Source of the DNA: an uncultured Desulfobacter sp.
GTDB taxonomy: Bacteria; Desulfobacterota; Desulfobacteria; Desulfobacterales; Desulfobacteraceae
Direction of reading: 5' to 3'
Assembly: GCF_963666145.1 (NCBI RefSeq)
Contig: NZ_OY762614.1
Span: forward strand, 2,590,001-2,654,000
Length of the DNA stretch: 64,000 nucleotides
A program made the translations under genes and the position numbers. Of the stretch, positions 7,078 to 14,583 are shown piece after piece. Every line of letters begins with the position of its first letter. The stretch's first letter is position 1. The notes under the pieces are model-generated. The model was not told where the DNA came from and did no database searches. It saw only the letters and a program-made list of their open reading frames with translations.

Positions 7078-8435
7078 AATATTTTTATCTGATAACGACA
7101 TTATTTTTCTGTGCCGGCTGTGCACACCCTTCCTTTAAAGTGCCGGTGTACAATGAACACAAGCCCTTTGATATTCACCGCAATGCATCAACGGTGAAAG
7201 AGGTGGTGGTCAAAGATTTTATTAAATTCGATGATGATCTGGACAAAATCCCCGATGATATCCAGGTTTCAATCAATTTAACCGCACCGGTTCCCCTGTG
7301 TGATTTTTTCCAGATCCTTATTGACCAGGGCATAAACATTGTGGCCGATATCGGGTGTTACATTGAACAGCCCACGGAAACCAAGGACGCCTCCAACCTT
7401 GCCACCGAGAAAAAAGAGACGCCCAGGCTTCAAACCGTTTCCATGCCCGCGTACCACGGCACCCTGAAAACCCTGCTTCAATCCCTTCAAATCAGTCATG
7501 GGTTGTTTTTCAAATACAAACAGGGCGTGTTGATAATCCGCAAAACATCCCCGGCCTATGTAAAGGTACTGATGCCCGGCACCCAGGAAAACCTGATCAA
7601 ATTATTAAACTCTTTCGGGGTCCAGAACTCGTTTTATGATGAGTTGTCCTCCCGGATCGTTTTTAACACGGACTATTATACATACCTGACCATTTACGAT
7701 TATTTCAAAAATAATCCGTATCTTACCTTAGTTGTATTCGACATCATGATTCTTGAGGCCCAGGACAGCCACATATACAAACACGGTATTGATTGGTCAC
7801 AATTGGCTGCCAGCTTAACGGACCTGTATGAAGATCCGCTTAAATTTTCTGTCACCGGCTCGGATGACGGCTTCGCCCTGAACCTTGGCGGCGGTCACCT
7901 ATCATTGCAATCCGTGGTTGAATCCCTGGACGAATTAAAGGATTTTACCGTGCTTCAGTCCGCCCGGATCTCTGTCATGAACGGTTCCACCGCCGAGCTT
8001 GATGTGTCGGAAAAAATCCCCTACGTCAAGGAAATTACCGTGTCATCCATTGACGGCGCCACAGATACCGTGGCCCAGGGCTATGAATTCGATACCGTGT
8101 CGTCCGGCCTGATCTTAAAACTCAAACCTTCGGTGTCCGGGAACATCATCTCCACGCAATTTACCGGGAACATCCAGAGCCTGATTGAATTTCTTGAGGT
8201 AGGAACAGAGCCGAACCTTGTCAGGCAACCCCAAATTTCCATTCGCAAAATTGACAATCAAATCGTGTTCAGGGCCGGTGAAACAACCCTGATCGGCGGT
8301 CTGAAATATAACAAAGGAAGCGTGTCAAGGTCGTCTTTAAGTTGGTTAAAGATGGGTCTTGATAATCAGGAAACCACGCAGTTCTCGGTTTCCATATTAA
8401 TCAACAGTGAGGTGATACGCTATGTGTTTTCTTAA
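7074..8435 (+). CDS. Phage secretin (pIV analogue), lipoprotein
   Basis: 453 residues. The N-terminus has a lipoprotein signal with the lipobox FCAGC, so the mature protein would be lipidated. The first third holds a secretin N-domain-like region, and residues about 290-430 fit the secretin barrel, with ISVMNGSTAEL, the IPYV segment and ETTLIGGLKYN near the end. It forms the outer membrane gate through which the phage leaves. It overlaps zot at its start and the coat gene at its end, so zot, secretin and coat gene are translationally linked. Confidence 0.9.
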   Translation: MKYFYLITTLFFCAGCAHPSFKVPVYNEHKPFDIHRNASTVKEVVVKDFIKFDDDLDKIPDDIQVSINLTAPVPLCDFFQILIDQGINIVADIGCYIEQPTETKDASNLATEKKETPRLQTVSMPAYHGTLKTLLQSLQISHGLFFKYKQGVLIIRKTSPAYVKVLMPGTQENLIKLLNSFGVQNSFYDELSSRIVFNTDYYTYLTIYDYFKNNPYLTLVVFDIMILEAQDSHIYKHGIDWSQLAASLTDLYEDPLKFSVTGSDDGFALNLGGGHLSLQSVVESLDELKDFTVLQSARISVMNGSTAELDVSEKIPYVKEITVSSIDGATDTVAQGYEFDTVSSGLILKLKPSVSGNIISTQFTGNIQSLIEFLEVGTEPNLVRQPQISIRKIDNQIVFRAGETTLIGGLKYNKGSVSRSSLSWLKMGLDNQETTQFSVSILINSEVIRYVFS

Positions 8436-8631
8436 GCGAATCCTCAGCGTTGTTTCATTGATCCTTTTCGGGATCACTGGTCTTGCTTTGGCAACAACCG
8501 AATACACCCCTTTGATTTCATCAGATATGTTTGATGGTGTCAGAACCGACGTCAATACCGCTGCAGCGGGCATTATCACCATTCTGATAATCGTTGTGGG
8601 GCTGGGGTTGCTTGTTAAAGTCTTTCGTTAA
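8422..8631 (+). CDS. Major coat protein candidate 1 (pVIII-like)
   Basis: 69 residues with a signal peptide ending ALA|TTEY, an acidic mature N-terminus, a hydrophobic span (GIITILIIVVGLGLLV) and a basic C-terminus (KVFR). This is the classic pVIII layout, giving a mature protein of about 45 residues. GAGGTG lies 7 bases before the ATG. It overlaps the end of the secretin by 14 bases and is followed by a T-rich stretch. Confidence 0.8.
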   Translation: MCFLKRILSVVSLILFGITGLALATTEYTPLISSDMFDGVRTDVNTAAAGIITILIIVVGLGLLVKVFR

Positions 8632-8655
8632 TTTTTTTTTAAAAGGAGTTTTATC

Positions 8656-8883
8656 ATGAAGAATCTTATCACCCGTTCCCAGATGTTCACCGCAGCTATT
8701 TTTTCTGCATTTTTCGGCATGTTCGGCCTGTCCTTTGCCACACCCAGTGTTGCAGACCTTTGGACTGCGTTCGACATCTCAACCATCAACGGTCAGGTGC
8801 TCACCGTCCTGACCACCTTTGTCACCATTAACCTGGCCTTCCTCGCCTACAAGTACATCCGGCGTACCATGAGCAGAGGTTAA
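8656..8883 (+). CDS. Major coat protein candidate 2 (pVIII-like)
   Basis: 75 residues with a cleavable signal (FGLSFA|TPSV), a mature part with an amphipathic N-terminus, a hydrophobic span (VLTVLTTFVTINLAFLAY) and a strongly basic end (KYIRRTMSRG) suited to contacting DNA. It has the best ribosome binding site of the two coat genes (AAAAGGAG). Twenty-four bases separate it from the first coat gene. Which of the two is the main virion protein cannot be told from sequence. Confidence 0.75.
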   Translation: MKNLITRSQMFTAAIFSAFFGMFGLSFATPSVADLWTAFDISTINGQVLTVLTTFVTINLAFLAYKYIRRTMSRG

Positions 8884-8895
8884 TTTTTTTTTCAA

Positions 8896-8922
8896 GGGGT
8901 GGAGGCCGTTTTTCTCCACCCC
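8896..8922 (+). terminator. Stable hairpin after the coat genes
   Basis: GGGGTGGAG and CTCCACCCC form a perfect 9-bp stem around GCCGTTTTT. No T-run follows, so this may be an attenuating hairpin below the highly expressed coat genes, or a packaging signal on the single-stranded genome. Confidence 0.5.
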
Positions 8923-8991
8923 AACCACTCCTAAAGGCGTATAAGGTCGTACGTGATTTCAATAGGTTACAAACAAACCTAAAGGAGCGTT

Positions 8992-9276
8992 ATGGAAACC
9001 GACTTAATCAGTTTAATGTTCACACAGTTCAAAGCGAATCTTGCAAGCTTTATCGCAAACGATATTTCTGTGGTCCTCCTTGCCATGCTCTCCTTGATGT
9101 TCATTGTCTTCGCGTTTGTAAAAATTATGGAACTTTTCAATATCGGCATGACCGAAAGGGAGATCGAAGCCAAGAAAGCGTTTAACCGCTGGCAGATGAG
9201 CAAAGGCACCTGGCGTGAACCTTTAATGAAAGAAGAATATCAAATGAGCCTGAACGGTATCAGAGACGAAAAATAA
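8992..9276 (+). CDS. Small phage membrane protein, unknown
   Basis: 94 residues with one membrane segment (VVLLAMLSLMFIVFAFVKIM, about 26-47) followed by a charged cytoplasmic-type tail (MTEREIEAKKAFNRWQM). AAAGGAG is 5 bases upstream of the ATG. It has no signal peptide. It is part of a group of small membrane proteins between the coat genes and the TraX-like gene. No family recognised. Confidence 0.6.
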   Translation: METDLISLMFTQFKANLASFIANDISVVLLAMLSLMFIVFAFVKIMELFNIGMTEREIEAKKAFNRWQMSKGTWREPLMKEEYQMSLNGIRDEK

Positions 9277-9322
9277 GCCAAAATTTTTGATTAAATTTAC
9301 GAAGAAAGACAGGAGATAAACA

Positions 9323-9784
9323 ATGATAGATTTAGAAGCGTTTGGAAATGGTTTTGGCCTTGTTGTTATTTCCTTGCTCCTGGGCGTCATTATCCGGGCC
9401 ATCGTATCAGCCCTTCAGATTGGATCATCCCGTTTCAATTCCATCGGCGTCTTGTTTCTTTTAATACTGCTTTCAAATACCCAATCATATGCAGCGGTCA
9501 CAAAGACCGGCCAGATTGATCTTTACCGGGTGGATCAGGCAAACGCGTTCTTTGTTGTCGATGACTACCTTTTTAATACATCCGATTTTTCTCAAATCAA
9601 TATTTTGACCAAAGCATATTACCAACGAACATCAATCTCGGTGACGGATCTCGATTCTGATCCTGGGCAAGTCGACTATATTGAAATTACAGACACCTCG
9701 GATCTGACATCAAAAAGTATCTCGTTAATCATCGGTGCCCTTTCATGTAACGCCCTGGCCCTGGGCTTATCCTTGAGGCTTTAA
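9323..9784 (+). CDS. Phage membrane/exported protein, unknown
   Basis: 153 residues with an N-terminal hydrophobic segment (10-30), a second hydrophobic stretch ending SYAA that looks like an internal signal or anchor, a polar part of about 70 residues (VDQANAFFVVDDYLF) and a C-terminal hydrophobic segment. It has a ribosome binding site (CAGGAGA). No family recognised. The layout would suit a minor virion or envelope-spanning protein, but this is inference. Confidence 0.55.
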   Translation: MIDLEAFGNGFGLVVISLLLGVIIRAIVSALQIGSSRFNSIGVLFLLILLSNTQSYAAVTKTGQIDLYRVDQANAFFVVDDYLFNTSDFSQINILTKAYYQRTSISVTDLDSDPGQVDYIEITDTSDLTSKSISLIIGALSCNALALGLSLRL

Positions 9785-9785
9785 C

Positions 9786-9932
9786 ATGATCACTTTACCC
9801 GAAGGCTTTGACCTTGCCCTTTTTATCAGTGACATCGTCACCTATGTCGGATTGCCCATTGTGACAATTGCCTTTTCTTTTTGTGTCTTCAGACTGATTT
9901 CATACACCTTAAGTTTGGGATCATCAAAATGA
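9786..9932 (+). CDS. Very small phage membrane protein
   Basis: 48 codons starting ATG at 9786, one base after the previous stop, and ending TGA at 9930-9932, where the stop overlaps the ATG of the next gene (ATGA). The peptide has a hydrophobic core (ISDIVTYVGLPIVTIAFSF) and a short polar tail ending LGSSK. Size and topology recall pVII/pIX-type minor coat proteins of filamentous phages, so a role at the leading virion tip is possible. Confidence 0.5.
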   Translation: MITLPEGFDLALFISDIVTYVGLPIVTIAFSFCVFRLISYTLSLGSSK

Positions 9933-10549
9933 TTAAACTTGTTGCATTCATCACAATGGTGATTGACCATTCGGCCATCTTTTTTTTCCCGGAACATGAA
10001 TTTATCATGCGGTCCCTGGGGGCGTTGTCTTTCCCTTTGTTTGCCTTTTTCATTACCCAGGGCCTGAAATATACCAAGGATCTCCAGCTTTATATCATCT
10101 GCCTGGTGACTTGCGCCGATGTTACCCAGCCCCTGTTTAATATTTTGTTCCCGGATCTGCATAGACTCAATGATCTTTATACCCTGCTTTTTGGCCTGAT
10201 CATACTTGTCCTGTATGAACGATACGGCTATCAGGCGTTTTATTTGACCCTGCTCCTTGTCCTCTCCAACGTGGTATCAATCTATATTTTCATAGTCTTT
10301 GCCATTTATTTTTTGCATCATCGACCGGTGTACCTCCTGGGCGCGATAACAGCCTTCTATCTCCTGGTCTATTATTTATCCGGAGCCGCTTATGTTTTGT
10401 TCGGCCCGGCTGCTGTGTTCCTCATGTACTCCAGGGCCACCATACCTTTGCCAAGAATGATCCAAAAATACTTTTATTATGTGGCCTACCCTGGGCATTT
10501 TTTAATTATCATCCTGATCAATTCAATCAGATGCCCGGCAACAACTTGA
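9929..10549 (+). CDS. TraX-family integral membrane protein, putative N-acetyltransferase
   Basis: 206 residues from the ATG at 9929, which overlaps the stop of the preceding gene. About seven hydrophobic helices are visible. The N-terminal pattern (MVIDHSAIFFFP, then RSLGALSFPLFAF) and the C-terminal YPGHF are hallmarks of the TraX family, whose founding member acetylates the N-terminus of F-pilin. Here it sits in a filamentous phage after the coat genes, so a coat or host-pilin N-terminus is a plausible target (inference). The translational coupling to the 48-residue protein suggests they work together. Confidence 0.75.
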   Translation: MIKLVAFITMVIDHSAIFFFPEHEFIMRSLGALSFPLFAFFITQGLKYTKDLQLYIICLVTCADVTQPLFNILFPDLHRLNDLYTLLFGLIILVLYERYGYQAFYLTLLLVLSNVVSIYIFIVFAIYFLHHRPVYLLGAITAFYLLVYYLSGAAYVLFGPAAVFLMYSRATIPLPRMIQKYFYYVAYPGHFLIIILINSIRCPATT

Positions 10550-10555
10550 TAACGA

Positions 10556-10753
10556 ATGAATAAAATGAACCCTCAAGAATTGAAAAATCACCTTTACCTG
10601 CTGGTAAAGAAAAACGGCAAAACCAGCATAACGAAACTTGAGCATGAATACATGACAGGCAAAATTGATTTCAATACCTATTTGCATTGTTGTTATTCGG
10701 ATTATGCCAAAGGCCATTTGTCAAAAAATAGAAAAGAATCAATAGAATCGTAA
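10556..10753 (+). CDS. Small hypothetical phage protein
   Basis: 65 residues, charged and soluble, starting six bases after the TraX-like stop; a second ATG lies three codons in. No recognisable domain; the N-terminal half (NPQELKNHLYLLVKKNG) is helical and basic. It precedes the excisionase-like gene and may be part of lysogeny control. Confidence 0.45.
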   Translation: MNKMNPQELKNHLYLLVKKNGKTSITKLEHEYMTGKIDFNTYLHCCYSDYAKGHLSKNRKESIES

Positions 10754-10773
10754 CCACACTTCGAGGATGAAAC

Positions 10774-11133
10774 ATGATGAAAGGATCGGATGCCCATAAT
10801 AAGAATAAGCTTTTGACCCCTTTTGATGTTGCGGAATTATTACAAATTTCAGAAAACACCGTATATAAACATGTGAAAAGATTAGGTGGTTTCAAGCCTG
10901 GTGGTATTGGGGTTTGGCGCTTTAGACAAGAGGTAATTTATGGGATTATGGAAGGACAAGACCCGGAAGCATTGGTGTTACAGTTTTCAGTATCAAAACG
11001 AAATTTACGCAGCCAGGGGATTCAAGACAAAAACAGAAGCGGCGGCAGCTCGGGCAAAAAGAAAGGAAGACGTAAAGAAAAATCCGATCTCAACCGGCAT
11101 GGGTTACTTGACGCTATGCAACTTGTATCTTGA
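10774..11133 (+). CDS. Excisionase-like helix-turn-helix protein overlapping the integrase gene
   Basis: 119 residues. Residues about 14-55 are a MerR/HTH_17-type DNA-binding domain (TPFDVAELLQISENTVYKHV, then a WRF wing), as in excisionases and recombination directionality factors. The last 64 residues are read in another frame over the start of the integrase gene, giving a Ser/Arg/Lys/Gly-rich tail of low complexity (SGGSSGKKKGRRKEK). The 194-base overlap is unusual. The domain itself is complete before the overlap. Confidence 0.7.
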   Translation: MMKGSDAHNKNKLLTPFDVAELLQISENTVYKHVKRLGGFKPGGIGVWRFRQEVIYGIMEGQDPEALVLQFSVSKRNLRSQGIQDKNRSGGSSGKKKGRRKEKSDLNRHGLLDAMQLVS

Positions 11134-12016
11134 TTTTTCATCACGTCGGCATGCTTTGAAAACATGGAAATACAAGAAAAGTGTTTTTGTGGCTTTTGGT
11201 CGTTTCCTTGGTGGTGATGATTTCCCCATTTCAAAAATCACCCCGGAAGTCATAGCGAAATATTTGGTTACCCGTCCAAGCAATAACAATTACAATGTTC
11301 ACCGTAAAGAATTGTCGTCATTATTCAGCTATGCAGAAAATGTACTTGAAGCCATTGATCGAAATCCTGTCAAAAAGATTGAAAAATTTCCTCATACGAT
11401 AGCCCGAAAACGGGTTCCCCAGGAACAGGATATTATAAAACTTCTTTTAGCTGCAGATCCGGAAACAGATGAAAAGGATTTGTTGATTGTTCTGCTCTAT
11501 ACTTTGGCCCGGATTGACGAAGTATTACGCCTAACCTGGGAAGACATCAATTTTGAAAAACGGCTCTTAACCAAATGGACCCGAAAAACTCATGGTGGAT
11601 CGTATAAGGCTGTTACCGTTACCATAAACGATGAATTGTATTCCACCCTATGGAAAATGTGGCAGAATAGAAAACAAGATACCTGGGTGTTTTTCAATGA
11701 AAAAACAAATGATCGCTTTAACCATCGCCCGAAGTTCATGAAAGGACTTTGTAAAAGAGCCGGAATAAATCCCTATTTCGGATTTCATACCTTACGGCAC
11801 CTTATGGCCTCTCTCCTGGCTGACAACCCCAAAATCTCAACCAAGACGATTCAGAATATCTTAGGCCATTCAGAAGCCAGGACAACTGAAATATATCTCC
11901 ATAAGCTGGATGGTGCCATAGAGAATGCAATGGACTCCATATCCGGGAGATTTGCGTCAAAAATTGAAGACCCGCAACCAGAAGACGCAACCAAAAATAC
12001 AAAAAGCTCTCAGTAA
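10940..12016 (+). CDS. int: Tyrosine-recombinase integrase
   Basis: 358 residues. It has an N-terminal arm-binding domain (GLWKDKTRKHWCYSFQYQ), a SAM-like core-binding domain (about 60-150) and a C-terminal catalytic domain with R191 (LARIDEVLRL), K216, H283 and R286 (HTLRH), H310 (LGH) and the nucleophile Y319 (TEIYLH). The first arginine box is slightly atypical (ARIDE). GAGG six bases before the ATG supports the start inside the excisionase-like gene. The gene ends 25 bases from the 3' end of tRNA-Pro, the expected position for an integrase that uses that tRNA as attachment site. Confidence 0.92.
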   Translation: MGLWKDKTRKHWCYSFQYQNEIYAARGFKTKTEAAAARAKRKEDVKKNPISTGMGYLTLCNLYLDFSSRRHALKTWKYKKSVFVAFGRFLGGDDFPISKITPEVIAKYLVTRPSNNNYNVHRKELSSLFSYAENVLEAIDRNPVKKIEKFPHTIARKRVPQEQDIIKLLLAADPETDEKDLLIVLLYTLARIDEVLRLTWEDINFEKRLLTKWTRKTHGGSYKAVTVTINDELYSTLWKMWQNRKQDTWVFFNEKTNDRFNHRPKFMKGLCKRAGINPYFGFHTLRHLMASLLADNPKISTKTIQNILGHSEARTTEIYLHKLDGAIENAMDSISGRFASKIEDPQPEDATKNTKSSQ

Positions 12017-12029
12017 AAACACTGAAAGC
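11994..12029 (-). terminator. Terminator of tRNA-Pro lying across the integrase stop codon
   Basis: Read on the minus strand, GCTTTCAGT and ACTGAGAGC form a 9-bp stem (one G-U pair) around a T-rich loop, followed by TTTTTGTATTTTT. It lies just downstream of the tRNA, so it should end the tRNA transcript, and it overlaps the last codons of int on the other strand. Confidence 0.6.
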
Positions 12030-12041
12030 CTTATTTTATGG

Positions 12042-12118
<77 letters not shown>

Positions 12119-12266
12119 ACGCGTAAAAGTGAAAGAAATTTTTATCACTTGAAATAAAAAAAATCAAGATTAATCTTACAAGTCAGTTTCTTTCCTTTAT
12201 CTACAAATGGACTAAAAAGGTACATGCCCTAGGCGCTAAACCTATATATAGGGATGGGCAATTTCC

Positions 12267-12295
12267 TTGACACCACCAAGAAGACAGGGTATTTT
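12267..12295 (+). promoter_or_regulatory. Candidate promoter of tig
   Basis: TTGACA at 12267-12272, a 17-base spacer and TATTTT at 12290-12295. A second -10-like TATAAT lies at 12344-12349 without a clear -35. The 5' untranslated region would be about 110 bases. Nothing else is visible in the 292-base gap between tRNA-Pro and tig. Confidence 0.55.
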
Positions 12296-12410
12296 AATTA
12301 ACTTTGTGTAAAGTGTTTGTACCGTGTAATAAAATAGTTAGGGTATAATTATTATTTTTGAAGGTGCGTTTAGAATAACGCCAATTAACAGGAAATAACA
12401 GGACAAAATC

Positions 12411-13757
12411 ATGCAGGTAAAAATCGAAGATCAGAGCAGTATTAAAAAAGTGCTTTCTTTTGAAATTCCTAAGGAAACGATTTCCAAAGAGTTGGATAAA
12501 GCCTATGCCGAATTGAAAAAAAAGGCAGATATCAAAGGTTTTCGAAAAGGAAAAATTCCAAGAAAAGTGCTTGAAAACCGGTTTGCCGCAGACGTTCACG
12601 CCGAGGTTGCCCCGCGCCTGATCCAGGAAGCTTTTATTGAAGCAGTTGAAAATCATAAATTAGATATCGTAGGCGGCCCCCAACTAGATCCTCCAGAGCT
12701 TAAGCCGGATGCTGATTATTCGTTTGAGATCACTGTGGAAGTTAAACCCGAACTGGATGATATTGATTTCCAAGGCCTTGAAATTAAAAAGACCCTCTAC
12801 GAAGTCGGAGAGGCCGAGATTGAAAGCCAGATATATATGCTCCAAAAAACCATGGCCACAAAACAGAAGGTCGAAGAGGAGCGTCCGGTAAAAGAAGGTG
12901 ACTTTGTTCTGATTGACTATGAAGGGTTTCTAAACAACGAACCGTTTGAACATACCCCCAAAGTTGAAAATTATGTGACAGCCATCAACAGAGAGCCCCT
13001 TCCCAAAGAATTCTCCGAAAAGCTTATTGGTGCCATTCCGGTTCAGGACCTGGAAGTTGAAGTGGCATATGCAGAAGATTATCATGACGAAAATCTTAAA
13101 GGCAAAACCATTCTATACAAGGTTACCCTCAAAGAGATCCAGGAAGAGATCCTGCCCGAAGCCAATGACGACCTGGTAAAAGACCTTGAGCAATTCGAAA
13201 CCCTTGAAGCTGTAAAAGTTGCCATCCGGGACAACCTTGAAAAGGGAATTGCCCAGCGGGTAAAACATGAGATGAGCGAACAGGTATTCAGCCAAATTCT
13301 TGAAAAAACAGAATTTCAGGTTCCGGATGCCCTGATCGAAGGAGAGCTTAACGGTATCATTTCAGAAACCGAACAGGCCTATTCCCAGAACAACACCTCC
13401 CTTGAAGATGTCGGCTTAAGCCGGGAGCTCATGCAGGAAAAATACAAAGACGTTGCTGAAAAACAGGCCCGCCGTCATCTGATCCTGGACAAAATCATCA
13501 CCCAGGAGAAGCTTGAACTCAGCGAAGAAGAACTTGATGCCGGCTTTGAAGAGATGGCCCAGGCCATGAGCGCGACAAAAGATGCCATCAAGAATTTTTT
13601 CAACATGGACCAGCGTCAGCTTGAATATTATAAACACACCCAGCTTGAAAAAAAGGCCGTTGACCTTATAATAGAAAAAAGTAACGTTGTTGAAGTGAAG
13701 CCGGATGAATCGCAAGCAGATGATGAGCAAACTGAAGAAGAAGGTGCTCAGGCGTAA
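12411..13757 (+). CDS. tig: Trigger factor
   Basis: 448 residues, the normal length. Ribosome-associated chaperone and peptidyl-prolyl isomerase that binds nascent chains. The ribosome-binding signature GFRKGKIPRKV is at about 43-53, the FKBP-like domain follows from about 155 (EGDFVLIDYEGF), and the C-terminal helical chaperone domain ends in a very acidic tail (DDEQTEEEGAQA). It heads the usual cluster tig-clpP-clpX-lon. A 196-base gap containing a hairpin separates it from clpP. Confidence 0.97.
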   Translation: MQVKIEDQSSIKKVLSFEIPKETISKELDKAYAELKKKADIKGFRKGKIPRKVLENRFAADVHAEVAPRLIQEAFIEAVENHKLDIVGGPQLDPPELKPDADYSFEITVEVKPELDDIDFQGLEIKKTLYEVGEAEIESQIYMLQKTMATKQKVEEERPVKEGDFVLIDYEGFLNNEPFEHTPKVENYVTAINREPLPKEFSEKLIGAIPVQDLEVEVAYAEDYHDENLKGKTILYKVTLKEIQEEILPEANDDLVKDLEQFETLEAVKVAIRDNLEKGIAQRVKHEMSEQVFSQILEKTEFQVPDALIEGELNGIISETEQAYSQNNTSLEDVGLSRELMQEKYKDVAEKQARRHLILDKIITQEKLELSEEELDAGFEEMAQAMSATKDAIKNFFNMDQRQLEYYKHTQLEKKAVDLIIEKSNVVEVKPDESQADDEQTEEEGAQA

Positions 13758-13776
13758 GATCAATGCGCAAGCTTTT

Positions 13777-13816
13777 ACATGAAAGCCAAAAATAATTTAT
13801 TGAATTGCTTTCATGT
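13777..13816 (+). terminator. Hairpin between tig and clpP
   Basis: ACATGAAAGC (13777-13786) and GCTTTCATGT (13807-13816) are perfect inverted repeats with a 20-base AT-rich loop. A short TTGTTG follows, so termination would be weak; it may adjust read-through into clpP. A GC-rich inverted repeat (GGCTGT/ACAGCC) lies further on at about 13834-13854. Confidence 0.4.
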
Positions 13817-13953
13817 TTGTTGTGGGGGCGAGTGTGGCTGTTAACCGGTCACAGCCAGCCCCATGACCATTATTTATGCGGGCCAATTCAGTTAACTGCT
13901 TGGACGGCAAAAAGTTTAAAACACATATTTAGATCATGACAAGGAGTTAAATC

Positions 13954-14580
13954 GTGCCTCTTATTCCAATGGTTGTTGAGCAGAGCAACAGGGGAGAACG
14001 TGCCTATGATATCTATTCACGACTTCTAAAAGACAGAATTATTTTTTTGGGATCGGCCATAGACAATGAAATTGCCAACCTAATTGTCGCACAAATGCTG
14101 TTTCTTGAATCAGAAGATCCTGAAAAAGATATCAATTTTTATATCAATTCTCCCGGCGGCGTTGTGACAGCGGGTATGGCTATTTATGACACCATGCAGT
14201 ACATCAAGCCGGATGTGGCAACGGTGTGTATCGGCCAGGCAGCCAGTATGGGGGCATTGCTTCTTACCGCCGGAGCATCCGGAAAACGCTTTTCCCTGCC
14301 CAATGCCAGGATCATGATTCATCAGCCCCTGGGCGGCGCCCAGGGCCAGGCCACTGACATCAAAATTCAGGCCACTGAAATTTTAAGAATGAAAGATTCT
14401 TTGAACGAAATTTTATCAAAACATACGGGACAGGATATTGAAAAAATTGCGGCGGATACGGAACGTGATTATTTCATGTCCGGTGAGCAAGCTTTAGAAT
14501 ACGGCATTGTCGACCGTGTGGTCAGTGACAGAAGCCAATTGGAACAGACCTCTGAGCAGGAGGCGTCAAAGGAGTCATAA
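13954..14580 (+). CDS. clpP: ATP-dependent Clp protease proteolytic subunit
   Basis: 208 residues from a GTG start with a strong ribosome binding site (AAGGAG). Serine protease that forms the degradation chamber for ClpX. The catalytic triad is S98 (GQAASMGA), H123 (MIHQPLGG) and D172. The gene is three bases upstream of clpX, so the two subunits are made together. Confidence 0.98.
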   Translation: MPLIPMVVEQSNRGERAYDIYSRLLKDRIIFLGSAIDNEIANLIVAQMLFLESEDPEKDINFYINSPGGVVTAGMAIYDTMQYIKPDVATVCIGQAASMGALLLTAGASGKRFSLPNARIMIHQPLGGAQGQATDIKIQATEILRMKDSLNEILSKHTGQDIEKIAADTERDYFMSGEQALEYGIVDRVVSDRSQLEQTSEQEASKES

Positions 14581-14583
14581 AAT

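Larger units (their letters stand above)
750..12041. mobile_element. Integrated filamentous phage (inovirus), interrupted by an IS3 element
   Basis: The gene order Rep, small protein, attachment protein, pVI-like, Zot, secretin, coat proteins is characteristic of inoviruses, and a tyrosine integrase lies at the right end beside the 3' end of tRNA-Pro. All phage genes are on the plus strand; only the inserted IS reads the other way. The right boundary is placed at the 3' end of the tRNA (12041/12042). The left boundary is approximate: I could not find a repeat of the tRNA 3' end in 1-1000, so the left attachment site may lie outside the window or be lost. Codon and base use are AT-richer than in the core genes to the right. 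Confidence 0.88.
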
